Assembly: GCA_028281325.1 (NCBI GenBank)
Contig: JANQKC010000008.1
Coordinates: forward strand, 1-51,197
Source of the DNA: Alphaproteobacteria bacterium
GTDB taxonomy: Bacteria > Pseudomonadota > Alphaproteobacteria > UBA8366
DNA length: 51,197 nt
Direction of reading: 5' to 3'
A program made the position numbers and the translations under genes. Below are positions 9,732 to 19,617 of the stretch, one piece after another. How positions within the stretch are numbered: position 1 is the stretch's first letter; the number at the start of each line of letters is the position of its first letter. The notes under the pieces were generated by a model that made no database searches, was not told where the DNA came from, and saw only the letters and a program-made list of their open reading frames with translations.

Positions 9732-11075
9732 ATGGCATCAGCGGCCGAACAGTTAGCGGCGAACTTCAACCTCGGGGCCTTGAAAAAGGCGACGGAGTTG
9801 AAGAAGCGTATCTGGTTCACGTTGGGCGCTTTGGTTATCTATCGTGTCGGTACGTATATCCCGCTTCCCGGGATCGATACGATCGTGTTGCAGGACCTGT
9901 TCTCGCAGCAGGCGGGCGGCATCATCGGCATGTTCGACGTGTTCGCCGGCGGCGCGTTGAGCCGTATGTCGATCTTCGCGCTGAACATCATGCCGTACAT
10001 TTCGGCCGCCATTATCATGCAGTTGATGCAGGCGGTGTCGCCGAAACTCGAAAAGATGAAGAAGGAGGGCGAAGCCGGCCGCAAGAAACTCAATCAATAT
10101 ACGCGGTATGGCACGGTCTTCCTGGCGACTTTCCAGGCCTACGGATTGGCGGTGGGGCTCGAAAGCATGCAAAGCAGCGTCGGCGCCGCTGTCATGTCGC
10201 CGGGCGCCTTCTTCCGGGCGACCACGGTCATTACGCTGGTGGGCGGCACGATCTTCTTGATGTGGCTCGGCGAGCAGGTAACGAACCGCGGCGTCGGCAA
10301 CGGTATCTCCCTGATCATCTTCGCCGGGATCGTGGCGGAACTCCCGTCGGCCTTGGCCGGCACCTTGGACCTGGGCCGCACCGGCGCGTTGCCGACGATT
10401 GCGATCATCGGTTTCCTGCTGCTTTCGATCATCGTGATCATGATCATCGTGTTCGTCGAGCGGGCGCAACGGCGCATCGTGGTGCAATACCCGAAGCGCC
10501 AGGTCGGCAACCGCATGTTCGGCGGCGAATCCTCGCATCTGCCGCTGAAGCTGAACACCTCCGGCGTCATCCCGCCGATCTTCGCCAGCTCACTGCTGTT
10601 GCTGCCGCTGACGGTGGCCAACTTCTCGGGTGGGCAAGGGCCGGAGTGGCTGAACACCGTCAACGCCCTGTTGGGCCGCGGCCAGCCGCTCTTCCTGTTC
10701 ATCTATGTCTCGATGATCGTGTTCTTCGCTTTCTTCTACACGGCGATCGTCTTCAACCCGAAGGAGACCGCGGATAACCTGAAACAGTATGGCGGGTTCA
10801 TCCCGGGCATTCGGCCGGGCAAGAACACGGCGGATTACCTGGACTTCGTCCTGACGCGCTTGACGACCGTCGGGGCGATATATCTGTCGATAATCTGTAT
10901 CATCCCGGAATGGCTGATATCCCAGTATTCCGTACCATTCTATTTCGGCGGGACGAGCCTGCTTATCGTGGTGACCGTGACGATGGACACGGTCGGTCAG
11001 GTTCATTCGCATCTGCTGGCGCATCAGTATGAAGGGCTGATCAAGAAGTCCAAGCTTCGGGGACGGCGCGGATGA
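9732..11075 (+). CDS. secY: preprotein translocase channel subunit SecY
   Basis: SecY is the ten-helix inner-membrane channel through which SecA pushes unfolded precursors and into which ribosomes insert membrane proteins. The 447-residue product has the N-terminal [27 protein letters not shown], the plug/TM2 region [27 protein letters not shown], the cytosolic loop [37 protein letters not shown], and [19 protein letters not shown]. Its stop overlaps the adk start (ATGA), which couples the two genes. Confidence 0.98.
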   Translation: MASAAEQLAANFNLGALKKATELKKRIWFTLGALVIYRVGTYIPLPGIDTIVLQDLFSQQAGGIIGMFDVFAGGALSRMSIFALNIMPYISAAIIMQLMQAVSPKLEKMKKEGEAGRKKLNQYTRYGTVFLATFQAYGLAVGLESMQSSVGAAVMSPGAFFRATTVITLVGGTIFLMWLGEQVTNRGVGNGISLIIFAGIVAELPSALAGTLDLGRTGALPTIAIIGFLLLSIIVIMIIVFVERAQRRIVVQYPKRQVGNRMFGGESSHLPLKLNTSGVIPPIFASSLLLLPLTVANFSGGQGPEWLNTVNALLGRGQPLFLFIYVSMIVFFAFFYTAIVFNPKETADNLKQYGGFIPGIRPGKNTADYLDFVLTRLTTVGAIYLSIICIIPEWLISQYSVPFYFGGTSLLIVVTVTMDTVGQVHSHLLAHQYEGLIKKSKLRGRRG

Positions 11076-11653
11076 ACATCATCTTGTTGGGACCGCCGGG
11101 CGCCGGCAAAGGCACGCAGGCGCAGCGGTTGGTCGATAAATTCGGTATCGTTCAACTGTCGACCGGCGACATGCTGCGCGCCGCCGCGGCGTCCGGATCG
11201 GACATCGGCCAGCGCGCCAAGGCTGTGATGGAAGCCGGGCAACTGATGCCGGACGATGTCATGATCAAGATCATCTCGGATCGGATCGACGAGCCCGATT
11301 GCGCGAAGGGCTTCATTCTGGACGGTTTCCCGAGGACGGTGCCGCAGGCGGAAGCCCTGGATAGCCTGCTCGCGGACAAGGGTTTGCCGCTCGATCATGT
11401 CATCGAGCTTGCGGTCGAGGACGACGCCTTGGTCGCGCGTATCACCGGCCGCGCCGCGGAAGAGGCCGCCGCCGGCAATGCGCGCGCCGACGACAATGCG
11501 GAGACGTTGAAGAAGCGGCTTGCCGTCTATCATGAGCAGACGGCGCCGATCCTTCCGTATTACCGCGACAAGGCGGTGCTCAAATCGGTCGACGGCATGG
11601 CCGATATCGAGGCCGTGGCGGCGCAGATTGATGCTCTGGTGCAGGGCGGGTAG
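11072..11653 (+). CDS. adk: adenylate kinase (short form)
   Basis: Catalyses ATP + AMP = 2 ADP in the cytoplasm. The P-loop GPPGAGKGT is at residues 7-15, the AMP-site segment STGDMLRAA near 30, and DGFPRT at 84-89. At 193 residues it belongs to the short type with a reduced [24 protein letters not shown] replaces the longer LID, and no zinc-binding cysteines are present. It overlaps secY by 4 bases. A consensus promoter begins 5 bases after its stop. Confidence 0.97.
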   Translation: MNIILLGPPGAGKGTQAQRLVDKFGIVQLSTGDMLRAAAASGSDIGQRAKAVMEAGQLMPDDVMIKIISDRIDEPDCAKGFILDGFPRTVPQAEALDSLLADKGLPLDHVIELAVEDDALVARITGRAAEEAAAGNARADDNAETLKKRLAVYHEQTAPILPYYRDKAVLKSVDGMADIEAVAAQIDALVQGG

Positions 11654-11658
11654 GAGAA

Positions 11659-11686
11659 TTGACACGATGTTGAATTCCCCTATAAT
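11659..11686 (+). promoter_or_regulatory. consensus sigma70 promoter for rpsM-rpsK-rpoA-rplQ
   Basis: TTGACA (11659-11664) and TATAAT (11681-11686) are both exact matches to the sigma70 consensus, 16 bases apart. Transcription would start near 11693, leaving a leader of about 140 bases before the GTG of rpsM. This is the strongest promoter sequence seen in the window and shows that the alpha part of the cluster can be transcribed independently of S10/spc. Confidence 0.85.
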
Positions 11687-11692
11687 CCGCCG

Positions 11693-11833
11693 CCCCGGGG
11701 CTGAATTTATGGTTTCCGGCGTTGGGGTTGTCCCGGCAAACCGAAACATCCTGGCAACTACGTGCACGGTCGGCGGTATCGAGCCGGCCGGTGGCGATTT
11801 GCCTATCGTAGTGTCTGACAAGGAGTACTCGGC
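11693..11833 (+). promoter_or_regulatory. structured 5' leader upstream of rpsM
   Basis: The leader between the promoter and rpsM can form two hairpins. GTTTCCGG (11712-11719) pairs with CCGGCAAAC (11733-11741) with one bulged C. CGGTCGGC (11767-11774) pairs with GCCGGCCG (11783-11790), eight pairs around an 8-base loop. No T-run follows either one, so they are not terminators. A site for autoregulation by a ribosomal protein is possible; this is inference. Confidence 0.45.
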
Positions 11834-12208
<375 letters not shown>

Positions 12209-12220
12209 GGAGCGGCACGG

Positions 12221-12613
12221 ATGGCCAAGGCAGCGACAACGCGCGTACGTCGGCGCGAACGGAAGAACATTACGTCGGGCGTCGCGCATGTGAATGCGTC
12301 GTTCAACAACACCATGATCACCATCACCGATGCGCAAGGCAACGCGATTGCTTGGTCGTCGGCTGGCGGCATGGGGTTCAAGGGGAGCCGGAAATCGACC
12401 CCCTATGCCGCGCAGGTCGCGGCGGAAGACGCCGGCAAGAAGGCGCAGGAACACGGTATGAAGACCCTTGAGGTCTGCGTGAAAGGGCCTGGGTCGGGCC
12501 GCGAATCGGCGCTTCGGGCGTTGCAGGCGGTTGGGTTTACCATCACCGCCATCCGGGACGTCACGCCGATTCCCCATAATGGGTGCCGTCCGCCAAAACG
12601 TCGGCGGGTTTGA
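12221..12613 (+). CDS. rpsK: 30S ribosomal protein S11
   Basis: S11 lies on the platform of the small subunit near the E site. The 130-residue product contains [50 protein letters not shown] and ends with [20 protein letters not shown], the universal C-terminus. The stop codon sits in the loop of a short hairpin: CGGCGG (12602-12607) pairs with CCGCCG (12615-12620). Confidence 0.98.
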   Translation: MAKAATTRVRRRERKNITSGVAHVNASFNNTMITITDAQGNAIAWSSAGGMGFKGSRKSTPYAAQVAAEDAGKKAQEHGMKTLEVCVKGPGSGRESALRALQAVGFTITAIRDVTPIPHNGCRPPKRRRV

Positions 12614-12653
12614 TCCGCCGCCGGACGTGCGGACAGGAATTACGGAATAACGC

Positions 12654-12678
12654 CGCTGCCGCCGGCAGCGCGGGTTTT
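12654..12678 (+). promoter_or_regulatory. intercistronic hairpin between rpsK and rpoA
   Basis: CGCTGCC (12654-12660) pairs perfectly with GGCAGCG (12664-12670) around GCC, followed by CGGG and four T residues (12675-12678). It resembles a weak terminator or an RNA-processing signal and lies 20 bases before the rpoA start. It could set the ratio of RNA polymerase alpha to ribosomal proteins. Confidence 0.5.
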
Positions 12679-12698
12679 GAGAGAGCGAGGTCGCAACG

Positions 12699-13715
12699 GT
12701 GATCCAGAAGAACTGGCAAGCATTGATCAAGCCGAACAAGCTGAATATCGAGCCGGGGGCCGATTCGTCGCGCACCGCAACCGTGGTTGCGGAACCGTTG
12801 GAGCGCGGTTTCGGTCTCACGCTGGGCAACGCCATCCGGCGCATCCTGCTGTCGTCCCTCCAGGGCGCGGCGGTGACGTCGATTCAGATCGAGGGCGTGC
12901 TGCACGAGTTTTCGTCGATCCAGGGCGTTCAGGAGGATGTCACCGATATCGTTCTGAACATCAAGTCGCTGGCGCTGCGCTTGCACAGCGAAGGGCCGAA
13001 GCGGATGGCGCTGACGGCCAAAGGGCCGGGCGAGGTGACGGCGGCCCAGATCGAGACCGGACACGACATCGAGGTGATGAACCCGAACCTCGTCATCTGC
13101 ACCTTGGACAAGGGCGCCAGCATCAATATGGAACTGACGGTCGATACCGGAAAAGGGTATGTCGCGGCGTCGTCGAACCGGCCGTCCGATGCGCCGATCG
13201 GGTTGATCCCGGTCGATTCGGTGTTCAGTCCGGTCCGCAAATGTTCGTACAAGGTCGAGAACACGCGTGTCGGACAGGTCACCGACTATGACAAGCTGTC
13301 GATGACGCTGGAAACGAACGGCACCGTGACGCCCGAAGACGCCGTGGCGCTCGCCGCGCGCATCCTGCAGGATCAGCTTCAGCTCTTCATCAATTTCGAA
13401 GAGCCGCAGCAGCGCGTGGAGCAGGAACAGGCGACCGATCTGCCGTTCAACAAGAACCTGCTGCGCAAGGTGGACGAGTTGGAATTGTCCGTTCGCTCGG
13501 CCAATTGCCTCAAGAACGACAACATCGTCTACATCGGCGACCTGGTTCAGAAATCCGAGGCGGAGATGTTGCGGACGCCGAACTTCGGACGCAAGTCGCT
13601 GAATGAGATCAAGGAAGTCTTGTCGCAGATGGGATTGCATCTCGGCATGGAAATCACCAACTGGCCGCCGGACAATATCGAAGACCTGGCGCGCCGGATG
13701 GAAGAACCGTTCTAA
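12699..13715 (+). CDS. rpoA: DNA-directed RNA polymerase alpha subunit
   Basis: The alpha dimer nucleates RNA polymerase assembly and its C-terminal domain binds UP elements and activators. The 338-residue product has the N-terminal domain ([53 protein letters not shown]), a linker near residue 240, and the C-terminal helix-hairpin domain with [48 protein letters not shown]. The start is GTG at 12699 with GAGAGCGAGG upstream. rplQ follows after 37 bases. Confidence 0.98.
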   Translation: MIQKNWQALIKPNKLNIEPGADSSRTATVVAEPLERGFGLTLGNAIRRILLSSLQGAAVTSIQIEGVLHEFSSIQGVQEDVTDIVLNIKSLALRLHSEGPKRMALTAKGPGEVTAAQIETGHDIEVMNPNLVICTLDKGASINMELTVDTGKGYVAASSNRPSDAPIGLIPVDSVFSPVRKCSYKVENTRVGQVTDYDKLSMTLETNGTVTPEDAVALAARILQDQLQLFINFEEPQQRVEQEQATDLPFNKNLLRKVDELELSVRSANCLKNDNIVYIGDLVQKSEAEMLRTPNFGRKSLNEIKEVLSQMGLHLGMEITNWPPDNIEDLARRMEEPF

Positions 13716-13752
13716 GAACGGCTTAACGACAAAATTCGAGGAGCGGCGGACA

Positions 13753-14181
13753 ATGCGCCATAGAATGAGCGGGCGGAAGCTCAACCGGAAGAGCCAGCAC
13801 CGTAAGGCCATGTTCTCGAACATGGCGGCGGCGCTCATCAAGCATGAGCAGATCAAGACGACCCTGCCGAAAGCGAAAGAGTTGCGGCCGATCGTGGAGA
13901 AGCTCATCACACTGGGCAAGAAGGGCACGCTGCATGACCGTCGGCGGGCTTTCGCCGCGCTGCGCGACGACGCGACGACGGCAAAACTGTTCGAGACGCT
14001 GGGGCCGCGGTACCAGGACCGCAATGGCGGTTACATCCGCATCATCAAGGCGGGTTTTCGCTATGGCGACGCCGCGCCGATGGCGATGATCGAACTGGTG
14101 GATCGCGACGAAGACGCCAAAGGGCTCGATTCCGGCCCGGTTGAGGTAGACGAAGATATCGAAGAGACTGCCGCTGCTTAG
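13753..14181 (+). CDS. rplQ: 50S ribosomal protein L17
   Basis: The open frame runs back into rpoA, but ATG at 13753 with GAGGAG (13738-13743) upstream gives the family start [46 protein letters not shown]. The product is 142 residues; the last 25 or so ([20 protein letters not shown]) form an acidic extension beyond the E. coli length. It is the last gene of the ribosomal cluster, and a terminator follows. Confidence 0.96.
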   Translation: MRHRMSGRKLNRKSQHRKAMFSNMAAALIKHEQIKTTLPKAKELRPIVEKLITLGKKGTLHDRRRAFAALRDDATTAKLFETLGPRYQDRNGGYIRIIKAGFRYGDAAPMAMIELVDRDEDAKGLDSGPVEVDEDIEETAAA

Positions 14182-14210
14182 GCTGTCCTCGACGCAGACC
14201 GTTTCGAAGA

Positions 14211-14239
14211 GGGGGCGGCCGTTGGGCCGGCCCCTTTTT
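14211..14239 (+). terminator. rho-independent terminator after rplQ
   Basis: GGGGCGGCC (14212-14220) pairs with GGCCGGCCCC (14225-14234) with one bulged C and a short loop, followed by five T residues (14235-14239). It closes the ribosomal cluster 30 bases after rplQ. Confidence 0.85.
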
Positions 14240-14278
14240 GCGTTATGGGCGGTTGCCTGACGAAACCCGGAGGAGTAC

Positions 14279-15703
14279 ATGCCTTCCATGGTTAGGTTCA
14301 TTATCGCGATTGCCGTGATACTGCTGCCGCTGATCGGACCGGGCGTCGGGTCGGCGTTGGCGCAAAAGCGCGCGGTTCCTGCCGACGGGGCGGAAATCCG
14401 TTTGAGTTTCGCGCCGATCGTGCGCCGCGTCGGCCCCGCGGTGGTCAATATCTACACCAAGCGCGTTGTGCAGCAGCGCCCAGCGTCGCCCTTCTTCGAC
14501 GACCCGTTTTTCCGGCGTTTTTTCGGCGACAGTTCGCCCTTCGGCGGCAGTCGGCAGCGGATGGAGAATTCGTTGGGCTCCGGCGTGATCGTCGGCGGCG
14601 ACGGCGTGGTCGTCACCAACCATCATGTCATCAAGGGGGCGGATAGCATCACCGTTGTCTTGAACGACCGGCGGGAATACGACGCGAAGGTGCTGGTGAC
14701 CGACGAGCAGACGGATATTGCCGTGTTGCGCGTGGCCGTGAAGGGAGAGACGCTGCCGACGGTGAATTTCGGCGATCCCGACTCGCTGGAGGTCGGAGAC
14801 TTGGTGTTGGCCATCGGCAACCCCTTCGGACTGGGGCAGACCGTGAGTTCCGGGATCGTGTCGGGGCTGGCGCGGACATCCGTCGGGATCACCGATTTCC
14901 GGTCCTTCATTCAGACCGATGCCGCGATCAACCCGGGAAATTCCGGCGGCGCGCTCGTGTCGATGGACGGGCGGCTCATCGGCATCAACACGGCGATCTA
15001 TTCGCGCAGCGGCGGCTCGGTCGGTATCGGCTTTGCCGTGCCCAGCAACATGGTTCGCACGATCGTTCGCAGCGCGATCAGTGGCAAACCGCTGGTCCGT
15101 CCATGGCTGTCGATGCGCGCCCGCGAGGTGACGTCCGACATCGCGGCGGCGATGGGCCTCGAACGGCCCGGCGGCGTCCTCGTCGAATCCGTGACGCATA
15201 GGGGCCCCGCCGCGCGTGCTGGGATACGCCGCGGCGACGTGATCGTGGCGATCAACGAGAGACCGGTCGATGACGTGCAAGGCATGCGGTTCCGCTTGGC
15301 CACGCGCGAGATCGGCGAACGGGTCGACGTTTCCGTACAACGCAAAGGAAAGCTTCGGCGTCTGCCCTTCGAGTTGCAGGCGCCGCCGGAAGACCCGCCG
15401 CGCGATTTGACGGAATTGCGCGGTCAGCATCCTTTCTCCGGCGCGCATGTCGTGAACCTCTCGCCGGCGGTCGCGGGCGAGATCGGGTTGGACGATTCGG
15501 CCGAAGGCGTTCTGGTCGTGAATGTGGCCCGTGGGTCCTGGGCCTCTCGCATCGGCCTGCGCAAGGGCGATATCATCCTCACCGTGAACGGGGCGGAGAT
15601 GAAGCTGGTGGACGATGTCGAACGCGCCACTGGGGGCGGGGCGAATCAATGGCGTCTGGAAATCCGCCGCGGCAACCGGACACTACGGGTAGAAGTCGGA
15701 TAG
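14279..15703 (+). CDS. DegP/HtrA-type periplasmic serine protease
   Basis: Envelope-stress protease/chaperone. Residues 1-28 form a signal peptide (hydrophobic core FIIAIAVILLPLIG, ending in ALAQ). The trypsin-like domain has the triad His116 (TNHHV), Asp146 (TDIAVL) and Ser222 (NPGNSGG). Two PDZ domains follow; the first has GGVLVESVTHRGPAARAGIRRGDVIVAINERPV and the second EGVLVVNVARGSWASRIGLRKGDIILTVNG. A Phe-rich segment near 72-88 (FFDDPFFRRFFGD) matches the LA-loop region of DegP/DegQ. At 474 residues it fits Do-type proteases; which member (DegP, DegQ, MucD) cannot be told by eye. Confidence 0.93.
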   Translation: MPSMVRFIIAIAVILLPLIGPGVGSALAQKRAVPADGAEIRLSFAPIVRRVGPAVVNIYTKRVVQQRPASPFFDDPFFRRFFGDSSPFGGSRQRMENSLGSGVIVGGDGVVVTNHHVIKGADSITVVLNDRREYDAKVLVTDEQTDIAVLRVAVKGETLPTVNFGDPDSLEVGDLVLAIGNPFGLGQTVSSGIVSGLARTSVGITDFRSFIQTDAAINPGNSGGALVSMDGRLIGINTAIYSRSGGSVGIGFAVPSNMVRTIVRSAISGKPLVRPWLSMRAREVTSDIAAAMGLERPGGVLVESVTHRGPAARAGIRRGDVIVAINERPVDDVQGMRFRLATREIGERVDVSVQRKGKLRRLPFELQAPPEDPPRDLTELRGQHPFSGAHVVNLSPAVAGEIGLDDSAEGVLVVNVARGSWASRIGLRKGDIILTVNGAEMKLVDDVERATGGGANQWRLEIRRGNRTLRVEVG

Positions 15704-15715
15704 AAGGCAGAGGCA

Positions 15716-17032
15716 GTGAGCGGGCCAGCCCAACACGGTCTGTTTGAGAGTTCGGCGCCGCGCCCGTTGGCGGCGCGGCTTCGCCCGTCGACACTGGACG
15801 ATGTCGTCGGTCAGGATCATCTGCTGGGACCGGACGGCGCATTGCGCCGAATGCTTGATTCCGGCGCGCTCGCCTCGATGGTCCTGTGGGGGCCGCCTGG
15901 CTGCGGCAAGACGACCATCGCGCAATTGCTGGCGGATGAGGTCAAACTCGCCTTCGAGCCCTTGTCGGCGGTGTTTTCCGGTGTTGCCGACCTTCGCAAG
16001 GTGTTCGAGCGCGCCAAGCAGCGGCGTGCCGCCGGTGAATCTACCTTGCTGTTCGTCGACGAAATCCACCGGTTCAACCGGTCCCAGCAGGATGGTTTCC
16101 TGCCCTACGTGGAGGATGGGACGGTGATCCTCGTCGGCGCGACCACGGAGAATCCGAGCTTCGAGCTGAACGCGGCGCTGTTGTCCCGCTGCCAGGTCTT
16201 CGTGCTGCACCGGTTGGATCGGGCGGCGCTGGAAACGCTGCTGGCCCGCGCGGAGGCGGTTGAGGAACGACCGCTGCCCTTGGATAGCGAGGCCCGTGAC
16301 AGCCTCATCGCGATGGCCGATGGCGATGGCCGTTTCCTGCTGAACCTCTGCGAGGAACTGTTTCGCCTGCCGGGCGACGATATCCTGGACCGCGCCCGCC
16401 TCGCCGACACCGTGCAACGGCGCGCGCCAGTCTACGACAAGGGACAGGACAGCCACTACAATCTGATCAGCGCGCTTCACAAATCCCTGCGAGGGTCTGA
16501 CACCGACGCCGGGCTTTATTGGCTCGCGCGCATGTTGGCGGGCGGCGAGGAGCCCCGATACATCGCCCGGCGGCTCCTGCGGTTCGCCTATGAGGATATC
16601 GGGCTGGCGGATCCGAATGCGGCCGTGCAGGCGCTAACAGCGTGGGAGACATACGAACGGCTCGGGTCGCCCGAAGGCGAACTGGCGATCGCGCAAGCGG
16701 TGATCTACCTGGGCAGCGCGCCGAAATCCAATGCCGCCTATCGCGCCTTCGGGGCCGCCTCGCGCTCGGCCAAGGAAACCGGCTCGCTGAGTCCGCCCAA
16801 ACATATTCTGAACTCGCCGACCAACCTGATGAAGGATCTGGGGTATGGCGCCGGGTATCAGTATGACCATGACGCCGACGACGCATTTTCCGGCCAGAAC
16901 TACTTTCCGGACGACATGCCCCGCGAGAACTTCTATGCCCCTGTCGACCGTGGGTTCGAGCGCGATATCCGGAAACGGCTCGACTATTGGCAACGGTTGC
17001 GGTCGGATCGGCAGGACGAAAACGAAGGGTGA
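15716..17032 (+). CDS. rarA: replication-associated recombination protein RarA (MgsA) AAA+ ATPase
   Basis: RarA acts at stalled replication forks with SSB. The 438-residue product has the N-terminal RPSTLDDVVGQDHLLGPDG, Walker A GPPGCGKT (residues 59-66), Walker B LLFVDEIHRFNRSQQD (111-126) and sensor 1 TTENPSFE. The C-terminal part carries RRLLRFAYEDIGLADP and GYQYDHDADDAFSGQNYFPD, which set RarA apart from clamp-loader subunits. The start is GTG at 15716, 13 bases after the protease gene. Confidence 0.93.
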   Translation: MSGPAQHGLFESSAPRPLAARLRPSTLDDVVGQDHLLGPDGALRRMLDSGALASMVLWGPPGCGKTTIAQLLADEVKLAFEPLSAVFSGVADLRKVFERAKQRRAAGESTLLFVDEIHRFNRSQQDGFLPYVEDGTVILVGATTENPSFELNAALLSRCQVFVLHRLDRAALETLLARAEAVEERPLPLDSEARDSLIAMADGDGRFLLNLCEELFRLPGDDILDRARLADTVQRRAPVYDKGQDSHYNLISALHKSLRGSDTDAGLYWLARMLAGGEEPRYIARRLLRFAYEDIGLADPNAAVQALTAWETYERLGSPEGELAIAQAVIYLGSAPKSNAAYRAFGAASRSAKETGSLSPPKHILNSPTNLMKDLGYGAGYQYDHDADDAFSGQNYFPDDMPRENFYAPVDRGFERDIRKRLDYWQRLRSDRQDENEG

Positions 17033-17037
17033 ACAGC

Positions 17038-18093
17038 ATGACGCTGCAGCATATTACGATAGACGGCGATCCGTTTGAGTTGGGCGTGGCGCTGGGCCGG
17101 CAAGGCGCTCCTGCGTTCCGCGATATCGTCCGTTCTTTGGATCGGTTCAAGGCGTTGCAGGGATGGCGGGGCCGCGGTCGGCTGGCGGCGATCGAGGCGG
17201 CGTCGCGTGTTGCCTTTCCCGACTTGATGCGCGAGATGGAGGGCATCGCGGCCGGGGCGGACACCGAGTTCGAGGACATCCTGTTGTGGAACTGCCGGGG
17301 CGATTTGCCGAATAGCGCCGAGATCATGGGCGAGCAGGGCTGTACCGATGTCATGATCCCGGCCGGCGAAGACGGCGCATTGCCGGCGGTCATCGGGCAT
17401 AACGAGGACGATGCCCCCTCCTTCGACGGGCATTGTTTCGTCGCCACGGTACGGCCGAGCGATGGCCGGATGGGCTTCACCAGCTTTTGCGTACCGGGAT
17501 TGCTGCCCGGACATACCTTCGGCGTGAACGAAGCCGGGCTGGTCCAGACGATCAACAATATCCGGCCGCGCGATCACCAGGTCGGGATCGGCCGGCATGT
17601 AGTGACGCGCGCGGTCCTGGGGTGCCGGAGCCTGACGGACGCGGCGAAGATTCTGGAGCGTCGCGACCGGGCGGCCGGGTTTCATCACAACCTGGGGCAA
17701 TGCGGTGGACCGTTTTGGGCGGTCGAAGCCCCCGCGAGCGGGTGCGAGATCGTTGACGTCGAGGCGCCCCGGGCGCATGCGAACCATTTGGTCTTCGACG
17801 GCTTCCGCGGTATCGATCAGCGTATCGCCGACTCCTCCCGCGACCGGCAGTGCCGGGCGGAGCAGCTCTTGGCCGAAGGTGGGATCGGCCGGAATCCGCT
17901 TGCCGTCTTGGGCGACCGCGACGGCGATGGCCTGCCGATATGCCGGAAAACGCGCGGCGGGCCCGATGGCGGGTATACGCTCGCCACGGCCGTTTTCGAG
18001 ATCGCGCGGGACTCCGTCACATGGCGGATCTACGACGATCCCGCTGGTCCGGCGCTCTTGGAAGGCCGGCAAATCGCGACATCGATCGAATGA
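17038..18093 (+). CDS. peptidase C45 / acyl-CoA:6-aminopenicillanate acyltransferase-like protein
   Basis: A 351-residue protein with the pattern of self-cleaving Ntn-hydrolases related to isopenicillin N acyltransferase: N-terminal FELGVALGRQG, then EDILLWNCRGDLPN, then GCTDVMI with the candidate nucleophile Cys102 after Gly101, followed by GHNEDD and GLLPGHTFGVNEAGLVQTINNIRP. The substrate is unknown; bacterial members often act on acyl-amide bonds. I chose ATG 17038, 5 bases after rarA; an in-frame GTG at 17029 overlapping the rarA stop is possible. Confidence 0.75.
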   Translation: MTLQHITIDGDPFELGVALGRQGAPAFRDIVRSLDRFKALQGWRGRGRLAAIEAASRVAFPDLMREMEGIAAGADTEFEDILLWNCRGDLPNSAEIMGEQGCTDVMIPAGEDGALPAVIGHNEDDAPSFDGHCFVATVRPSDGRMGFTSFCVPGLLPGHTFGVNEAGLVQTINNIRPRDHQVGIGRHVVTRAVLGCRSLTDAAKILERRDRAAGFHHNLGQCGGPFWAVEAPASGCEIVDVEAPRAHANHLVFDGFRGIDQRIADSSRDRQCRAEQLLAEGGIGRNPLAVLGDRDGDGLPICRKTRGGPDGGYTLATAVFEIARDSVTWRIYDDPAGPALLEGRQIATSIE

Positions 18094-18112
18094 ACCGGAA
18101 CACCGGCGACCG

Positions 18113-18141
18113 TTGGCGCGCATAGCGCTTGCAGCTAGTAT
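18113..18141 (+). promoter_or_regulatory. candidate promoter upstream of amtB
   Basis: TTGGCG (18113-18118) and TAGTAT (18136-18141) are 17 bases apart, a moderate sigma70 match, about 100 bases before the amtB start. The same stretch contains TGGCGC (18114-18119) with GG and GC at sigma54 spacing, but the -12 part (GCGC for TTGC) is poor. The 147-base gap before amtB holds no other recognised signal. Confidence 0.3.
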
Positions 18142-18240
18142 GAGCCCGCTTCCGGGGATGGCAAGGGGCGCGCGGAGCGGCCTTTCCCGACGGGTTTCCG
18201 CAACGAGAAAAACGACGAAGAACAAAAGGGGACTTTCTAA

Positions 18241-19563
18241 ATGGCGCATTGGGGAAGGGGTGCGGCGCTTGCCGTTCCGTTGCTCTTAGGGGCGGCCGTA
18301 GGGGCGTTGATGCCGTCCGAGGCCGCAGCACAGGTGACGGCGACAATGGACGGGGCGAACACTGCGTGGATTTTGACGGCGACGGCGCTGGTTCTGTTCA
18401 TGACATTACCGGGCTTGGCGCTGTTTTACGGTGGGTTGGTCCGGGCCAAGAACATCCTGTCCGTTTTGATGCACTGTTTTTCGATCGCCTGCCTGGCCTC
18501 CGTGCTCTGGCTCGTGGTCGTCTACAGTCTCGCCTTCAGTGATGGCGGACCGGCGAATCAGTGGATCGGCGGGTTGGGCAAGGCGTTCCTCGCCGGTGTC
18601 GGTCCCGACGCTCTAATCGGCGATATCCCCGAAAGCGTGTTCTTCATGTTCCAGATGACCTTCGCGGTCATCACGCCGGCGCTGGTCGTCGGCGCCTATC
18701 CGGAGCGCATTAAATTCCTGCCGGTCCTGATGTTCAGCGGCTTGTGGTTGATCTTCGTGTATGCGCCGGTCGCGCATTGGATCTGGGGCGGAGGATGGCT
18801 CGCCGGCTTGGGCGTGATGGATTTTGCGGGCGGCCTTGTCGTGCATGCGACGGCCGGGATCTCCGCCATCGTACTCGCCAAGATGCTGGGCAGCCGGAGG
18901 GGGTTTCCCAACGAACTGCGTCCGCCGCACAGCCCGGCCCTGACGATGATCGGCGCCGCGATGCTGTGGGTCGGGTGGTACGGTTTCAACGCCGGTAGTG
19001 CCCTTGCGGCAAACGGCAGCGCCGGAATGGCGATGGTGGTGACGCATATCTCGGCGGCGACGGCGTCGCTGACCTGGATGACCATCGAATGGATCAAATT
19101 CGGCAAGCCCAGTCTGGTCGGCATCGTGACGGGCATGGTCGCTGGATTGGCGACGATCACGCCGGCGTCCGGATTCGTCGGACCCGCCGGCGCGCTGGTC
19201 TACGGGGTCTTGGCCGGCATGGTCTGTTATTGGGCCGTCGGCGCCATCAAGCACAAGCTGAAAATCGATGATTCACTGGACGTCTTCGCCGTGCATGGCG
19301 TGGGCGGCGTGCTGGGTATTCTTTTGGTGTCGTTTTTCGCACTGCCGGCGCTGGGTGGGCTCGGCCTGGCGGCCGGCATGACGGCCGGCAAGCAGTTCGG
19401 CGTCCAATTGCTGGGCACGGTGGCGGTCGTTGTGTGGAGCGCGGTCTTTAGCGTCGTTATCATCAAGGTGGTGATGGCGATTGCCGGGTTGCGCGCCAGC
19501 GAAGAAGCGGAGACCGAAGGGCTGGACCTCAGTGAACATGGCGAACGCGAGTATAACTTCTAA
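18241..19563 (+). CDS. amtB: ammonium transporter AmtB
   Basis: Inner-membrane channel that takes up ammonium and is blocked by the PII protein when nitrogen is plentiful. The 440-residue product has a signal peptide (about residues 1-31, ending SEAAAQ), then eleven membrane helices. Family segments include LPGLALFYGGLVRAKNILSV, PVAHWIWGGGWLAGLGVMDFAGGLVVHATAGISA (first pore His), GWYGFNAGSALA and VHGVGGVLGILLV (second pore His). The PII gene follows 54 bases downstream, so the order is the reverse of the common glnK-amtB. Confidence 0.95.
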   Translation: MAHWGRGAALAVPLLLGAAVGALMPSEAAAQVTATMDGANTAWILTATALVLFMTLPGLALFYGGLVRAKNILSVLMHCFSIACLASVLWLVVVYSLAFSDGGPANQWIGGLGKAFLAGVGPDALIGDIPESVFFMFQMTFAVITPALVVGAYPERIKFLPVLMFSGLWLIFVYAPVAHWIWGGGWLAGLGVMDFAGGLVVHATAGISAIVLAKMLGSRRGFPNELRPPHSPALTMIGAAMLWVGWYGFNAGSALAANGSAGMAMVVTHISAATASLTWMTIEWIKFGKPSLVGIVTGMVAGLATITPASGFVGPAGALVYGVLAGMVCYWAVGAIKHKLKIDDSLDVFAVHGVGGVLGILLVSFFALPALGGLGLAAGMTAGKQFGVQLLGTVAVVVWSAVFSVVIIKVVMAIAGLRASEEAETEGLDLSEHGEREYNF

Positions 19564-19617
19564 GCGCCGTTGCCGGGTGGGCCGGCCGTCGGCGCCAACA
19601 GATAAGGATGCAATGCC

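Noticed and set aside
18114..18128. Sigma54 promoter upstream of amtB
   Set aside because: GG and GC have the right spacing, but the -12 element lacks TTGC; the sigma70-like reading is at least as good.
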